Source of the DNA: Jejubacter calystegiae
GTDB taxonomy: Bacteria; Pseudomonadota; Gammaproteobacteria; Enterobacterales; Enterobacteriaceae
Assembly: GCF_005671395.1 (NCBI RefSeq)
Contig: NZ_CP040428.1
Location: forward strand, 4,464,001 to 4,528,000
Length of the DNA stretch: 64,000 bases
Reading direction: 5' to 3'
The first letter of the stretch is position 1. Every line of letters starts with the position of its first letter. The translations under genes and the position numbers were made by a program. The notes under the pieces are model-generated. The model was not told where the DNA came from, did not search any database, and saw only the letters and a program-made list of their open reading frames with translations. This document shows positions 24,320 through 34,154 of this stretch, piece after piece.

Positions 24320-25984
24320 TTAATCGCTATCGCAAACGCGGTTGCGACCGCCCTCTTTAGCCTTGTACAGGCGCCCGTCCGCAATAGACTGCAGATGTTC
24401 AAAATCATAGTCGCCGTGCTCCTGTGAGCAGCTCACGCCGAATGAAGCGCTAATGTGCAGCGTCTGCCCGCTACGCACCAGAATCTCCTTGCCGTTAATA
24501 CGCTCACGTATCCGTTCGGCGACCGCGCTGGCCTGGCTCAGGGAAGAGCCCGGTAAGACAACGCAGAACTCCTCACCGCCAATACGACCGGCAATATCAT
24601 CACCGCGCAGTGAGGCGCTAAGAATAGCGCCAGCACTGGCCAGAACCCGATCCCCGGAATCATGGCCAAAGCGGTCATTAATGCTCTTAAAGTGGTCAAG
24701 ATCGAGCTGAATCACCGCAAAGGATTGTCCACTCTGGCGACAGTAGTCCGCCAGGTACTGCGCCTGATCGAAGAAAGCGCCGCGATTATAGAGCCGGGTC
24801 AGGGTATCGTAGTTGGCGCGCCAGCTCAGGGTACTTTGCAGATTCATCATATTTTTAACCAACCGATGAATCAGCAGCCAGGAGCCGCCCAACATCGCGC
24901 TGAACAGCACCCACAACAGGCCCAGTACGACGCTGATACGCCCGAATTCGCCGCGTATCCCTTCGTCCAGTGAGTGAATCTTCACCAGCACGCCGTCGAA
25001 ATTGTTGAGTTTATCCCAGGTGACGACACTGTGGGCCATGCGTATCTCCCCTTCGTTCTTGCTCTCCATCGCTCTGGCCAACTGGGCCAACTGGGTAGGG
25101 GTAAACATTTTGCCTTCCGGCATCGCATCGGCACTGGTGGCAATCGCATTAAATTTGCGATCGTAAAGCAGTACCACACCCTCATTCCCGTCCTGTAGCG
25201 CACGCTGCAGAAACTGGTGCATAGAGTCAATGGTAAAGTCCATCGCCAGCACGCCGTACCAGCGATGTTCATAATCGAGCGGCACGCTGGCGGTGATCAC
25301 CTGATCGCCGCCACGGGTCGGATCCCAGGTGTGATCCCAGATAAGCCCCCTACCCTTGTTGTAGCGCTCTGAATGCTGCGCGAAATACGGCCGCGCCACC
25401 TGGCGATAGTAGCGGGATACCAACTGTTCATCATTGCGTGGCGGACGGCTGGAGATATAAAACCCGGCCCGGGAGACATAATAGGTACGATGCTGAAGAT
25501 CGCGGCTGTTGTCGGACAGTTGCAGGATATAGCTAAACTCCAGCGCCCCGCTCAATTCTCCGTGAAGGTAGTCGGCATCGCGCAATAGCAGCCCACTGGT
25601 GCCGACAAATTCATCGGAAACGCCGTTAAGGGGCATACTGCGGTTCACATCCAGCTTAATCTGCCAGTGTTCGTGGGTACGCTGGCGCTCAAAATCGGCC
25701 ATAGCCTGACGACTTTTATCGGTAGAGATGGGATAGCGTAGCGCATAACTCATAATATTTCGATAAAACAACAAGTTGTCTACGCTGTGCTGAAGCTGCC
25801 TGTCGAGTGCGGTGGCGACATTATCAAGGCTATTACGCTGGTTTGAGATCCAGGCATCTTCCAGTACCGCCATTTCACGCCATGTGAGAAGCGTCGAGCA
25901 GATAAACACGAAAGTGAAGCAAATGTTAACAACCCGGCGCGGATTTTTGAAAAACGATTTTCGCTGACTGCGATCCGCTAACAC
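24320..25984 (-). CDS. dgcQ: Membrane-anchored diguanylate cyclase DgcQ
   Basis: 554 residues, close to E. coli YedQ/DgcQ. Two membrane segments (about 18-35 and 355-378) enclose a periplasmic sensor domain; the C-terminal GGDEF domain begins at DTLTRLYNRGAFFDQA. The active-site loop is G-G-E-E-F and the substrate Asp is in LDLDHFKSINDRFGHDSGDRVL. No RxxD inhibitory site is evident four residues before GGEEF. It makes c-di-GMP from two GTP and, in E. coli, promotes cellulose production. Complete and apparently active. Confidence 0.93.
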   Translation of the reverse strand: MLADRSQRKSFFKNPRRVVNICFTFVFICSTLLTWREMAVLEDAWISNQRNSLDNVATALDRQLQHSVDNLLFYRNIMSYALRYPISTDKSRQAMADFERQRTHEHWQIKLDVNRSMPLNGVSDEFVGTSGLLLRDADYLHGELSGALEFSYILQLSDNSRDLQHRTYYVSRAGFYISSRPPRNDEQLVSRYYRQVARPYFAQHSERYNKGRGLIWDHTWDPTRGGDQVITASVPLDYEHRWYGVLAMDFTIDSMHQFLQRALQDGNEGVVLLYDRKFNAIATSADAMPEGKMFTPTQLAQLARAMESKNEGEIRMAHSVVTWDKLNNFDGVLVKIHSLDEGIRGEFGRISVVLGLLWVLFSAMLGGSWLLIHRLVKNMMNLQSTLSWRANYDTLTRLYNRGAFFDQAQYLADYCRQSGQSFAVIQLDLDHFKSINDRFGHDSGDRVLASAGAILSASLRGDDIAGRIGGEEFCVVLPGSSLSQASAVAERIRERINGKEILVRSGQTLHISASFGVSCSQEHGDYDFEHLQSIADGRLYKAKEGGRNRVCDSD

Positions 25985-26217
25985 GACAGCACTCCCTGAT
26001 TTGAGTGGGCTCCCAAACGCGCTGTATCAAGCATTGTTAAACGCATCGAAAACGTGGGGAGTCTATTATGTCAGAAACTTAGCGCACTAACGGCAAGAAA
26101 CTTCTTATGAAAAAGCGCTAAAAATGCAAAGTTTTGTAGAGCCCGGTATAACGCACAGGCTTCAGCGCGCTGCCCCAAATCCCACAGCGCGCTGACAACA
26201 TGATAATGGGGTAAAAC

Positions 26218-26403
26218 TCAGGCGCGCACTTCCACCCGCGCATCCAGGTGTTCTGGCTGCAGTTCATTCTCATGGAAGGCTTCACGCCTGACGCTGCGGC
26301 CATCATACCAGCGGCATTCCACCATTCCGCTGGAGATGCCGGTGACAATCATCCTCTGGCCGCCGCTTTTATGTCTGACCTCATCTCCGATCATAAACAG
26401 CAT
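26218..26403 (-). CDS. yodC: YodC, DUF2158 small protein
   Basis: 61 residues: MLFMIGDEVRHKSGGQRMIV and CRWYDG near the middle, the pattern of DUF2158/YodC. It lies between dgcQ and yedI, as in E. coli. GGAGACGGCA precedes the start. Function unknown. It is a small beta-barrel-like protein rich in basic residues at its N-terminus. Confidence 0.85.
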   Translation of the reverse strand: MLFMIGDEVRHKSGGQRMIVTGISSGMVECRWYDGRSVRREAFHENELQPEHLDARVEVRA

Positions 26404-26492
26404 TGCCGTCTCCTGTCTGAAAAAAGTTATTCAGGTATAGCCAGGAAAAGCGGCTTTTGCTTAGGGAAAATTCCCTATTTTTTTCTGATTGC

Positions 26493-27407
26493 TCAGTGGT
26501 CGGACTTGCCGCGCATCCGGTTGAACAACGAAATCAGTAACAGCAGTACCGCGCCCAGAATAAAACCGATAACCAGATTCATCAGTTGTGGCAGCACAGC
26601 GGCCACCACGGCACCGCCCATCGCGCTCCACTGCTCGATCAGGTGGTGCAGCACGGGAATGCCGTGAACCACGATACCGCCTCCCACCAGGAACATCGCC
26701 AGAGTACCCACAATGGTCAGCACCTTCATCAGCAGAGGTGCCAGGGCCAGTAACCCTTTCCCCAGCAGACGCGCCGGTGCCGATTGTCGCTCCACCAGCC
26801 AGTACCCCATATCGTCCAGCTTCACGATAAGCCCCACCAGACCATACACCCCAACGGTGACCAGAATGGCGACACCCGCCAGTATCAGGACCTGATTCAG
26901 CAGCGGCGCTTCGGCCACAATGCCCAGGGTGATGGCGACAATTTCCGCCGACAGAATAAAATCGGTGCGAATGGCGCCCTTAACTTTGTCACGTTCAAAA
27001 GCGCGCGGATCGCCAGCAGCAACCGTCTCCAGCCGCTGCTGACGCGCTTCGGCCGACTTGCTGTCTCCACGGTGGGCAAAGCTATGAATGACTTTCTCAG
27101 CCCCCTCAAAACAGAGAAACGCCCCACCCAGCATCAATAATGGCGTAATAGCCCAGGGGGCAAAGGCGCTAATAATAAGCGCCAGCGGCACCAGAATTAA
27201 CTTGTTCAGAAACGAGCCTTTAGCGACGCCCCACACCACCGGTAGTTCGCGATTGGCGCGTACTCCTGTGACCTGCTGGGCGTTCAGCGACAGATCGTCG
27301 CCCAGCACCCCAGCGGTTTTCTTCGCGGCGACTTTCCCCATAACGGAGATATCATCCAACAGCGTGGCGATATCATCCAGTAACGTTAACAGACTACCCC
27401 CGGCCAA
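26493..27407 (-). CDS. yedI: YedI, DUF808 inner-membrane protein
   Basis: 304 residues. Begins [39 protein letters not shown], the DUF808 signature. At least six hydrophobic segments follow (near 75-105, 155-190, 215-245, 265-290). Function unknown; sequence and position between yodC and vsr match E. coli yedI. The expected yedA gene between yedI and vsr is absent. Confidence 0.92.
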   Translation of the reverse strand: MAGGSLLTLLDDIATLLDDISVMGKVAAKKTAGVLGDDLSLNAQQVTGVRANRELPVVWGVAKGSFLNKLILVPLALIISAFAPWAITPLLMLGGAFLCFEGAEKVIHSFAHRGDSKSAEARQQRLETVAAGDPRAFERDKVKGAIRTDFILSAEIVAITLGIVAEAPLLNQVLILAGVAILVTVGVYGLVGLIVKLDDMGYWLVERQSAPARLLGKGLLALAPLLMKVLTIVGTLAMFLVGGGIVVHGIPVLHHLIEQWSAMGGAVVAAVLPQLMNLVIGFILGAVLLLLISLFNRMRGKSDH

Positions 27408-27502
27408 AATTACCTACCTTTCTGATGTTGTTAAATTGCTAATAATTATGGAGCAAAACGTCCATAGCGGAAATGAAAACGGTGAGATTCAGCGTAAAAG
27501 GG

Positions 27503-27985
27503 TCAGGCTACGGGCGGCTGTGGGGCGTGAATACCGCGGGTGTCTATCTCTGCATAGTTTCCCCCTTCGCACAGCCACTCTTCCAGCCGGGTCTCCAGGG
27601 CAGGATCGTCCAGCCGATGTCGGCCACGCAAGGCACACTCCCAGACCACCATAACACGCCACCCTTCGCCCAACAGGCGCGAGATATCGCGCCTGTCCCG
27701 GGCAACGTTACTGCCTATCTTGGTCATCCAGAACTCGGTACGGGTGGCCGGTACCTTAAACAGATGGCAGTCATGGTGGTGCCAGAAGCAACCATGCGTG
27801 AAGAGAATGCAGCGGTAGTGATCGACGACAAAGTCAGGACGCCCGGCAAGCGCGGCGTCCTGAGTACGGAATTCAACGCCCAGCGAGGTCAGTAACCGCG
27901 CCAGACGCTGTTCAATGGCGGTATCGCGCGTGGCGATAGCCCGCATGTTTTTACTGCGCGTTTTACTGTCGTGTACGTCCGCCAT
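27503..27985 (-). CDS. vsr: Very short patch repair endonuclease
   Basis: 160 residues from the ATG at 27985 ([22 protein letters not shown]); the longer frame to 28144 overlaps dcm deeply and is rejected. Vsr nicks next to T:G mismatches that arise from deamination of 5-methylcytosine at Dcm sites. Visible catalytic features are the active-site Asp in [27 protein letters not shown] and the His/Cys cluster that binds zinc. It overlaps the dcm 3' end by 23 bases, the conserved translational overlap. Confidence 0.93.
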   Translation of the reverse strand: MADVHDSKTRSKNMRAIATRDTAIEQRLARLLTSLGVEFRTQDAALAGRPDFVVDHYRCILFTHGCFWHHHDCHLFKVPATRTEFWMTKIGSNVARDRRDISRLLGEGWRVMVVWECALRGRHRLDDPALETRLEEWLCEGGNYAEIDTRGIHAPQPPVA

Positions 27986-29405
27986 CCATTTCCTCCTGGC
28001 GCATGCGCGACGCCTGCAGGATGCGGCTTTCCAGCAGCCGGGCCACCGCGGCGAACGCCGGGACCACCACCGAATTGCCGAACTGTCGGTAAGCCTGGGT
28101 ATCGGAAACCGGGATCGCGAACTGTGATGCGCCTGGCGCCTCAAAACCCATCAGACGAGCGCATTCACGGGGCGTCAGACGGCGCGGGCGCCGTTGCTGA
28201 TTCTGCTTATCGCCAAAATCCTTCTCGCCCAGCGGGCGATCCCAGCCGCGGTCCACCAGGATTTCGGCGCCGTCTTTATAGTACCGAGCGGAAAGCGTGC
28301 GCGCCACGCTGTGGGGATTAAGCGGATCTACCAGACCGTACCCAAAGCCATTGCCCTTTTCCTTATGCTTGCGGGCATACTGATAAAGGTAGCGCCACAG
28401 GGTTGGCGTCAGGATATATTTTTCCGCTACCTGCGGCTCCAGCAGCTCACCAAAGGTGGGACGCCGCTGCGGATAATATTGCTCCAGGGAGCGCAGACTA
28501 AAACCCTGGTGTAACCCGGTATCGCGCCGGAAGCCTACCAGCACAATGCGTTCGCGGTGCTGGGGCAGAAAATGTTTGCCATCAATAATTTTAGGATCGT
28601 CAGGGCTGCTGGCATTCGCATCCGCCACCTCATAGCCCAGCTCGTCCAGGGTCTGCATAATAATGCGGAAGGTTTTACCTTTATCGTGGCTCTTCAGATT
28701 TTTCACGTTCTCGAGCACAAAAATGGCCGGACGCCGGGCAGCGATAATGCGTGCGACATCGAAAAACAGCGTCCCCTGGGTTTCACAGGCAAAGCCGTGA
28801 GCGCGCCCCAGGGCATTCTTTTTCGAGACTCCCGCCAGAGAGAAAGGCTGGCAGGGAAAGCCCGCCAATAACACGTCATGCTGCGGCACCAGGTCACGAA
28901 TATGTTCGCTGGCCTGTTTATCGCTGACTTCAGGGCGATGACTCAGAGTGACGTCGCGGATATCTTCATTGAAGTGATGCTCCTGCGGATCGCAGTACCA
29001 GTTGGCCTTATAGGTGCGCACCGCATGCTTATTCCATTCGCTGGTAAAAACGCAGGCGCCGCCAATGGCTTCAAAGCCGCTACGGATGCCGCCGATACCG
29101 GCAAAGAGATCGATAAAGCGAAAGGCGGGACGCGCATAATGGGCGGGTGGCGACGGCAATAAGCCGCGCAGACACTGGACTTCCTGCTCCGTTAGCATGC
29201 GCCGCACGCTGGTATCGCGCAGCCAGCGCACCAGAGATTCAGGACGCCAGTTACCGCCCAGTTCGTTCAGCTTAGCGACAAGCGTTTTTTTATCGTAGAT
29301 ATCCAGCAGTCGGGCCGCCAGCGCCCGCTCTTCCTGCTGCCGTTCGCCATGCGATTGGGGCTGCTCCGCGGCCCTGCTCGCCATTAAATCGGGTTGGTCC
29401 ATCAT
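27963..29405 (-). CDS. dcm: DNA cytosine-5 methyltransferase Dcm
   Basis: About 480 residues using the paired ATGs at 29405/29402; the frame continues upstream but without conserved sequence. Dcm methylates the inner C of CCWGG. Motifs in order: [27 protein letters not shown] with the catalytic Cys; [41 protein letters not shown] and [11 protein letters not shown]. The 3' end overlaps vsr, which repairs the T:G mismatches Dcm methylation creates. A solitary methyltransferase without a cognate nuclease, as in E. coli. Confidence 0.95.
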   Translation of the reverse strand: MMDQPDLMASRAAEQPQSHGERQQEERALAARLLDIYDKKTLVAKLNELGGNWRPESLVRWLRDTSVRRMLTEQEVQCLRGLLPSPPAHYARPAFRFIDLFAGIGGIRSGFEAIGGACVFTSEWNKHAVRTYKANWYCDPQEHHFNEDIRDVTLSHRPEVSDKQASEHIRDLVPQHDVLLAGFPCQPFSLAGVSKKNALGRAHGFACETQGTLFFDVARIIAARRPAIFVLENVKNLKSHDKGKTFRIIMQTLDELGYEVADANASSPDDPKIIDGKHFLPQHRERIVLVGFRRDTGLHQGFSLRSLEQYYPQRRPTFGELLEPQVAEKYILTPTLWRYLYQYARKHKEKGNGFGYGLVDPLNPHSVARTLSARYYKDGAEILVDRGWDRPLGEKDFGDKQNQQRRPRRLTPRECARLMGFEAPGASQFAIPVSDTQAYRQFGNSVVVPAFAAVARLLESRILQASRMRQEEMDGGRTRQ

Positions 29406-29506
29406 AAGAGGGAAAAAAGTCCACGCATATAGAGATGCCGTGACTTTATCACCCTTCCGGCTGCGATAGAACGCCACAACCGCGCTGGCGCAACGAAAAG
29501 GCGATA

Positions 29507-29770
29507 TTACCGGACTCGCGGGCGGGTATACCAGGCAATAGCGCCCAGTAGCGAGCCAACGGCCCCCAACACCATAAAACCCAGCAAGGCGCCGAGTAAT
29601 TTACCACCCAGAGTCCCCATATCCCCCGCCACACCATCTCCCGGTGGAGACTCCACGCCGCTGACGATCCAAAAATAGCGCAACATGGCCCAGACAAAAT
29701 AAAAGCAAAATGCATAAAATGCCCACAGGGCAATCCGGCCTCCCAGACCACGAACAGGTTTTTCTTCCAT
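29507..29770 (-). CDS. Small two-helix membrane protein (possible DrpB/YedR)
   Basis: 87 residues if started at the ATG 29770 ([16 protein letters not shown]). Two hydrophobic segments: [23 protein letters not shown] (about 14-37) and [24 protein letters not shown] (about 56-80), with a short polar loop between and a basic end TRPRVR. The longer frame from 29887 adds an unconserved-looking stretch. Its place just upstream of dcm matches the region of E. coli yedR (drpB, a division-associated membrane protein), but I am not certain of the sequence match, so no symbol is given. Confidence 0.55.
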   Translation of the reverse strand: MEEKPVRGLGGRIALWAFYAFCFYFVWAMLRYFWIVSGVESPPGDGVAGDMGTLGGKLLGALLGFMVLGAVGSLLGAIAWYTRPRVR

Positions 29771-29913
29771 TGCTCTGACGTTACCTACAATTATTTTCTT
29801 CACTGTTTTAACGCGCACGGGCACCCCCCGAGCGATGTGATTTTTATCACATTTTTCAGGTTGTGTCTCTATCAAAGAACCACACATTATGGTAGCGCGC
29901 GCGAAACTAATAC

Positions 29914-30087
29914 TCAGAACAAAGAAAACAACAGGGCCACCGGAAAGCTCATGGGCCAGGTAGCGCCAACCAGCAAGGCACTCAATAATTTCATACTCAT
30001 GCGATCCTTCGCCAGAAAAAACGTAATGATGGCTGACAGCAGCGCCATCGCCCCATAAAAAACCAGCATATGTTGGTAAACAGTCAT
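29914..30087 (-). CDS. ortT: OrtT/GhoT-family membrane toxin
   Basis: 57 residues from the ATG at 30087: MTVYQHMLVFYGAMALLSAI, a short polar turn (LAKDRMSMKLLS), then LVGATWPMSFPVALLFSLF. Length, two-helix plan and the WPMSxPVALLFSLF ending are those of E. coli OrtT and GhoT (both 57 residues). These proteins insert in the inner membrane, lower the proton motive force and slow growth. GhoT is paired with the GhoS antitoxin; OrtT is an orphan linked to nucleotide and stringent stress. No ghoS-like gene is adjacent, and the N-terminal YQHMLVFY fits OrtT better. The gene is below common length cut-offs. The promoter is not clear. Confidence 0.85.
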   Translation of the reverse strand: MTVYQHMLVFYGAMALLSAIITFFLAKDRMSMKLLSALLVGATWPMSFPVALLFSLF

Positions 30088-30387
30088 AATAGATGTGAGG
30101 AAAGGTTACAAAGCGTGCGTACTATGCTCCTTTTTATGACGCAGATCAAATTACTCGCATGGAGTAGTGTCCCGTTTATTTTCCGGCGCGTTCCGTTTCG
30201 CAGACACGGTTAATAAAAATGGATTATTAAGTTAATTAAAAGTAAAAAAAATAGAAGCAAGAGAACGCAGGGTGAATACCGTCGGGGCAAACACAGGAAG
30301 ATTTCGGGCGGCACCTTATTAATGGCCGACAGCCTGCAATGCCGCCGCATCAGAAATCAGAAAATATCAGGGGGGAGCGACCAGCGC
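30088..30387. other. Intergenic region between ortT and a 62-residue gene
   Basis: About 300 bases, AT-rich with an A-tract near 30235-30260. Presumably holds the ortT promoter. Nothing else recognised. Confidence 0.5.
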
Positions 30388-30576
30388 TTAGTGGATACCC
30401 AGACGGGTAGCGAAAGAGATCTCTTCGAGCAGTTCAGTAGACGTCAGTTCCATCAGATCGGCGAATTCCAGTTGCAGCTTTCTGACGCGGGTCAGGTACT
30501 GGGCCGGGGTTAAGGTTTCCGCCTCGCGACGTAAATATTCAAAAGCCAGGGTGGCGGGTGTAAGGGCGTTATCCAT
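30388..30576 (-). CDS. Small helical protein, possibly YecJ/DUF2766-like
   Basis: 62 residues: LAFEYLRREAETLTPAQYLTRVRKLQLEF and a C-terminal EEISFATRLGIH. The composition and pattern resemble DUF2766 (YecJ) as I recall it, but this is uncertain. An AGAGGAT site lies just before the start. It is flanked by long non-coding stretches on both sides. Function unknown. Confidence 0.6.
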   Translation of the reverse strand: MDNALTPATLAFEYLRREAETLTPAQYLTRVRKLQLEFADLMELTSTELLEEISFATRLGIH

Positions 30577-30889
30577 AAAATCCTCTGTCAGGTTGGTTGG
30601 GAGACACTAGTTTACCATAGCACAGACGGACAAAAAACGACCAAAACGGAATAAAAAGCCAGTGAAGACGCATTGCGTCATTAAAGAAACCAACAAAAAG
30701 ACAACAAGGCAGTAACATAAACCAAAATTAAGATAATACACATTGATTTTGTGCTACTGAAATAGCTGAACAGGACAGTGTGGCTGCGGTCATGGCGTTA
30801 CAATCCTCATCGGACCAGGCCTTGATTTAATCCCTCTAATCCCGCGATATGGTGTGCCACACACCGTTTACGGATCCACGTCGCCATAC
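30577..30889. other. Intergenic region, nothing recognised
   Basis: About 310 bases with AT-rich 30630-30760. It contains GGTGTGCCACACACC near 30852, a short palindrome. No gene seen. Confidence 0.45.
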
Positions 30890-31032
30890 TTAAACAGCGC
30901 CAGGCAGCACTTGAGCAAACTGGCGCGGATCGCTGCCGCTTTTCAGATGCTTGCGATCATTCGTCAGGCTCTGGCAGATACCAGAATATAATAAAAAACC
31001 ATAGTTAAACCGATAGTTTTTATTATTGTCAT
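30890..31032 (-). pseudogene. Possible frameshifted small membrane-protein gene
   Basis: An ATG at 31032 has a strong ribosome site (AAGGGAGTG, 5 bases away) and opens MTIIKTIGLTMVFYYILVSA, then stops after 22 codons at 30964. In the next frame the sequence continues as GICQSLTNDRKHLKSGSDPR... to a stop at 30890. Joined by a small indel near 30985 this would make a roughly 50-residue protein with one membrane helix and a basic tail. I do not recognise it. It could also be a genuine 22-residue leader-like peptide. Confidence 0.35.
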
Positions 31033-31102
31033 AATTTTCACTCCCTTAAAAAATTCATGCCGTTAGCCAACAGGTTACACGACTGAAAACGACACCCCGA
31101 AC

Positions 31103-31942
31103 TCACTGCGCAATATGAATGCGCTTCTTAATATCTTTCAGAAATAGCGTAATAGTAAAGGTCATCATTACCAGTAGCGACCAGGCGCCCCATTTACCAA
31201 CGTGCACTGTTGCCCAGGCGCCCAGTTGATTCGGATACCGCCAGACCCCGAAAAAAGTCCCTAAATTCTCAGCCAACCAGATAAAGAACCCAATCAGAAT
31301 AAATGCCACCAGCAGCGGCATCCGATAACTGCGATCGTAAGGCGTGAATATCACCGTACAACGGGCATACATACCAAGCGCAACGGCGGCAATATACCAG
31401 CGATAGTCATTGATATAGTGATGAGTGAAGAAATTGGCATACAATGCCAGCGCAAGAAGCGCAGCCAGAGGCAGCGGTGGATGATGGCGAATTTTCAAAT
31501 CAAACAGCCGCCAGCACTGAATAATATAGCTGCCTACTGCCGCATACATAAATCCGCTAAATAGCGGCACGCCGCCTATTTTACTCCAGCCGTTTTCCGG
31601 GTAGTGCCATGAACCAATTGCCGACGAGGTTTTAAACAACTCCAGCCCGAATCCCAGAAGGTGGAACAGCGTAATGGCTTTAATTTCATCCCAGGTTTCC
31701 AGCTTTGCTGCTACCATCGCGAACTGGATCGTCAGAGCAATAAACAGCAGCAGGTCGTAACGCGAGATGCCAAACATTCCTCCATGGGGGACGCAAAAAA
31801 TAGTGATAAAAAACAGACCAGCGAACAGACAGGCACGAAGCTCCTTAATACCAAACCAGAAAAACTCCACGCCAAAACGGGCAATGCCGGTTATGTTCAA
31901 CACCGGAGGATCAATTAACAATCGATCGAGGCGATTAAGCAC
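31103..31942 (-). CDS. DUF817 integral membrane protein
   Basis: 279 residues with about seven hydrophobic segments (LFAGLFFITIFCV; LLLFIALTIQFAMVA; LFSGFMYAAVGSYII; LAALLALALYANFF; WYIAAVALGMYA; LLVAFILIGFFIWLAEN; LLVMMTFTITLFL). Conserved pieces such as KAITLFHLLGFGLELFKTS, GSWHYPE and FGVWRYPNQ identify DUF817, a family of unknown function. Located upstream of yiaA in reading order reversed, both on the minus strand 62 bases apart, so possibly co-transcribed. Not an E. coli K-12 backbone gene here. Confidence 0.8.
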   Translation of the reverse strand: MLNRLDRLLIDPPVLNITGIARFGVEFFWFGIKELRACLFAGLFFITIFCVPHGGMFGISRYDLLLFIALTIQFAMVAAKLETWDEIKAITLFHLLGFGLELFKTSSAIGSWHYPENGWSKIGGVPLFSGFMYAAVGSYIIQCWRLFDLKIRHHPPLPLAALLALALYANFFTHHYINDYRWYIAAVALGMYARCTVIFTPYDRSYRMPLLVAFILIGFFIWLAENLGTFFGVWRYPNQLGAWATVHVGKWGAWSLLVMMTFTITLFLKDIKKRIHIAQ

Positions 31943-32004
31943 AATAACTCCATAGCCATCGGGTCAATACACACGGCGTGCAGCAACAGCTGCACGCCCT
32001 AATA

Positions 32005-32454
32005 TTACTCTTCATCAACAATGGGGTGTTCGGTAACGCTTTTCTGAATAATATTTTCCGAAGCCGCCTGATTGTCCCTTACATTCTTCTGAACCGAAAT
32101 CGCACCAAACAGGCACAGGAAAAAAGCGATGGCATAGAACCCTTTTTCGCTGGGTAACAGCTCAGCATTCCACAGCCCAATCGCCAGCAGAATAACAGAG
32201 ATGGCAAAGGCGGCCACACAGGAAATGTAATACATATGGCTGGTCGGAATATCTTCCATACGATCCCGTACGGTTTTCTGTAACGACACCGATGCAAACA
32301 ACCCAAGCAGCATCACCGCAAAATAATAACCTTTTTCGTTCAGTTCCATATCTGAGCGCCACAGGCCAATCAGATAGACCACAACACCGCCGACCAGAGC
32401 CAGCCATGACATCATATTAAATGCCGGGGAAATCGTTGTTGAAACTGCTTTCAT
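32005..32454 (-). CDS. yiaA: YiaA-type inner-membrane protein
   Basis: 149 residues from the ATG at 32454 ([12 protein letters not shown]). Two tandem YiaA/YiaB domains, each with two helices: [21 protein letters not shown]...[25 protein letters not shown] and [21 protein letters not shown]...[25 protein letters not shown]. This internal duplication and length match E. coli YiaA (145 residues), which in K-12 lies elsewhere on the chromosome. Function unknown. Here it precedes the DUF817 gene. Confidence 0.85.
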   Translation of the reverse strand: MKAVSTTISPAFNMMSWLALVGGVVVYLIGLWRSDMELNEKGYYFAVMLLGLFASVSLQKTVRDRMEDIPTSHMYYISCVAAFAISVILLAIGLWNAELLPSEKGFYAIAFFLCLFGAISVQKNVRDNQAASENIIQKSVTEHPIVDEE

Positions 32455-32466
32455 GTATAACCTCAA

Positions 32467-32957
32467 TCCTTGTTAATTCAAAGTCGGTGGATCCCGAACT
32501 TAGCTAATCGTTGGTGCAAGTACACCAACACATCCTTCCTGAAAGACAATAATGAAGCAGAGTGATGTCGATGACAATATGCCCCCCCCCCCCCCGATAA
32601 TTACGTAACAGCGATATTGTAATCCTTGTTTCTTTTTACCTACGCTAATCGGATACTTCAGTATGGGGCCGGATATATTCACAATACTTCCTGCCTGAAC
32701 CATTGGTTGCTTAACACTCGAAGTGGAAATCGCGCATTTAGCCTGCGTAAAGAAACTGACCTGGTGGCTGATTAAAGGGCAGGATCGGGCTCACAAAATC
32801 AGTGAGATAGTCGCAAAATGCTACCCCGGGGGCCTGGCACAGTGATATTTTACGTTTTGCTTTACCCGTGAAAGCCTGAGCGGTCATACCTGATGGCATA
32901 CCAGAATCGAGAGGAGCCAGAAACGCATTGATGATTCAGAAGGGTATTAAAAGAAAG
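32467..32957. other. Intergenic region between yiaA and serU
   Basis: About 490 bases. It holds a 14-base poly-C run at 32582-32595 and no convincing gene; a 67-codon minus-strand frame spans the run but looks random. Confidence 0.5.
32582..32595. repeat. Poly-C homopolymer (14 C)
   Basis: Fourteen consecutive C in a non-coding stretch. Prone to slippage and to sequencing error. Confidence 0.85.
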
Positions 32958-33047
32958 TGGCGGAGAGAGGGGGATTTGAACCCCCGGTGGAGTTACCCCC
33001 ACTCCGGTTTTCGAGACCGGTCCGTTCAGCCGCTCCGGCATCTCTCC
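32958..33047 (-). tRNA. serU: tRNA-Ser(CGA)
   Basis: 90-base class II cloverleaf on the minus strand: acceptor GGAGAGA / TCTCTCC, anticodon CGA in TCTCGAAA, long variable arm, encoded CCA. In the serU position next to mtfA. Confidence 0.95.
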
Positions 33048-33138
33048 GTTGGGTTGCAATAATGCCAGGTAATTTGGCATTTTAACAGCCCTGCCCCCAT
33101 CCTTTTTGTTTAAGTGACGACTTTGCGAGCAGGTTACG

Positions 33139-33924
33139 ATGATAAAGTGGCCCTGGAAGATAAATCATGACGCATCTCTCCCGGAATTGCCCTGGGAAGA
33201 GGCGCTCTCAGTTCCTCTGTTAGCCTCTCTCTCTGCCCAGGAGTGTCAAACGCTGGTTGAGCTGGGCGAACGTTTTCTGCAACAAAAGCGGCTGGTGCCG
33301 CTTCAGGGTTTTGAGCTGGATCCCCTGAAACGCGCCCGTATCGCCCTGCTGTTCTGCCTGCCGGTGATGTCGCTGGGGCTGGAATGGCTGGACGGCTTCC
33401 ACGAAGTCCTGATCTACCCCGCACCCTTTGTGGTGGACGACGAATGGGAAGACGATATGGGGCTGGTTCATAATCAGCGCATGGTGCAATCCGGGCAGAG
33501 CTGGCAGCAGGGGCCTGTCGTGCTGAACTGGCTGGATATTCAGGACTCTTTCGACGCCTCCGGCTTTAACCTGATCGTGCACGAAGTGGCCCATAAGCTC
33601 GATATGCGCAACGGCGACCGACCCAGCGGCATTCCCTCCATTCCACTACGCGAGGTGGCTGGCTGGGAACACGACCTGCATGCGGCCATGGATAATATTC
33701 AGGACGAGATCGATCTGGTGGGCGAAGCCGCAGCCAGTATCGACGCCTATGCCGCCAGCGACCCGGCCGAATGCTTCGCCGTGCTCTCGGAATATTTCTT
33801 CAGCGCGCCAGAATTGTTCGCCCCGCGCTTTCCTTCGCTGTGGCAGCGTTTCTGCCGCTTTTACGGCCAGGAGCCCCTCACCCGCCTGCATGAACAGGAA
33901 TCCAACGATGGCTATGTCCATTAA
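33139..33924 (+). CDS. mtfA: MtfA, Mlc-binding zinc metallopeptidase
   Basis: 261 residues. The gluzincin motif is H-E-V-A-H-K-L-D near residue 150, with the downstream zinc-ligand region [25 protein letters not shown]. MtfA (YeeI) binds and inactivates the repressor Mlc, raising ptsG expression, and has aminopeptidase activity. The start [10 protein letters not shown] and overall pattern match the E. coli protein. Followed directly by asnT, as in E. coli. Confidence 0.95.
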   Translation: MIKWPWKINHDASLPELPWEEALSVPLLASLSAQECQTLVELGERFLQQKRLVPLQGFELDPLKRARIALLFCLPVMSLGLEWLDGFHEVLIYPAPFVVDDEWEDDMGLVHNQRMVQSGQSWQQGPVVLNWLDIQDSFDASGFNLIVHEVAHKLDMRNGDRPSGIPSIPLREVAGWEHDLHAAMDNIQDEIDLVGEAAASIDAYAASDPAECFAVLSEYFFSAPELFAPRFPSLWQRFCRFYGQEPLTRLHEQESNDGYVH

Positions 33925-33977
33925 ACCGGCAAACTGATTCTTAATTCAACAATTAAATCATATACCTGGATTTAATG

Positions 33978-34006
33978 TTGACAGCCAGCGGCGGCCCCAT
34001 TACTCT
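33978..34006 (+). promoter_or_regulatory. Promoter of the first tRNA-Asn gene
   Basis: TTGACA, 17 bases, TACTCT, followed by a GC-rich discriminator ACGCCCCG, typical of stringently controlled tRNA genes. The second tRNA-Asn has the same arrangement. Confidence 0.85.
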
Positions 34007-34024
34007 ACGCCCCGTTCACACGAT

Positions 34025-34100
34025 TCCTCTGTAGTTCAGTCGGTAGAACGGCGGACTGTTAATCCGTATGTCACTGGTTCGAGTCCAGTCAGAGGAGCCA
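34025..34100 (+). tRNA. asnT: tRNA-Asn(GUU), first copy
   Basis: 76-base cloverleaf, acceptor TCCTCTG / CAGAGGA, anticodon GTT, encoded CCA. Next to mtfA. Its last 12 bases plus the following 19 recur, with two mismatches, at 35311-35341. Confidence 0.95.
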
Positions 34101-34119
34101 TATTTAAAGAAGCCCGCTT
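34089..34119 (+). repeat. Left direct repeat of the asnT island (att-like)
   Basis: The 3' end of tRNA-Asn and the start of its terminator. It matches 35311-35341 at 29 of 31 positions; the two copies flank the toxin-antitoxin/Ner-like cargo. Confidence 0.65.
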
Positions 34120-34138
34120 GTTAGCGGGCTTTTTGCTT
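34110..34138 (+). terminator. Terminator after tRNA-Asn
   Basis: AAGCCCGCT TGTT AGCGGGCTTTTTGCTTTT: an 8-9 bp stem and T-run. Confidence 0.85.
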
Positions 34139-34154
34139 TTGTGCATCTCACACA

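Noticed and set aside
32500..32703. 67-codon minus-strand ORF across the poly-C run as a phase-variable gene
   Set aside because: No recognisable domain, start context or homologue; the run by itself is not evidence of phase variation.
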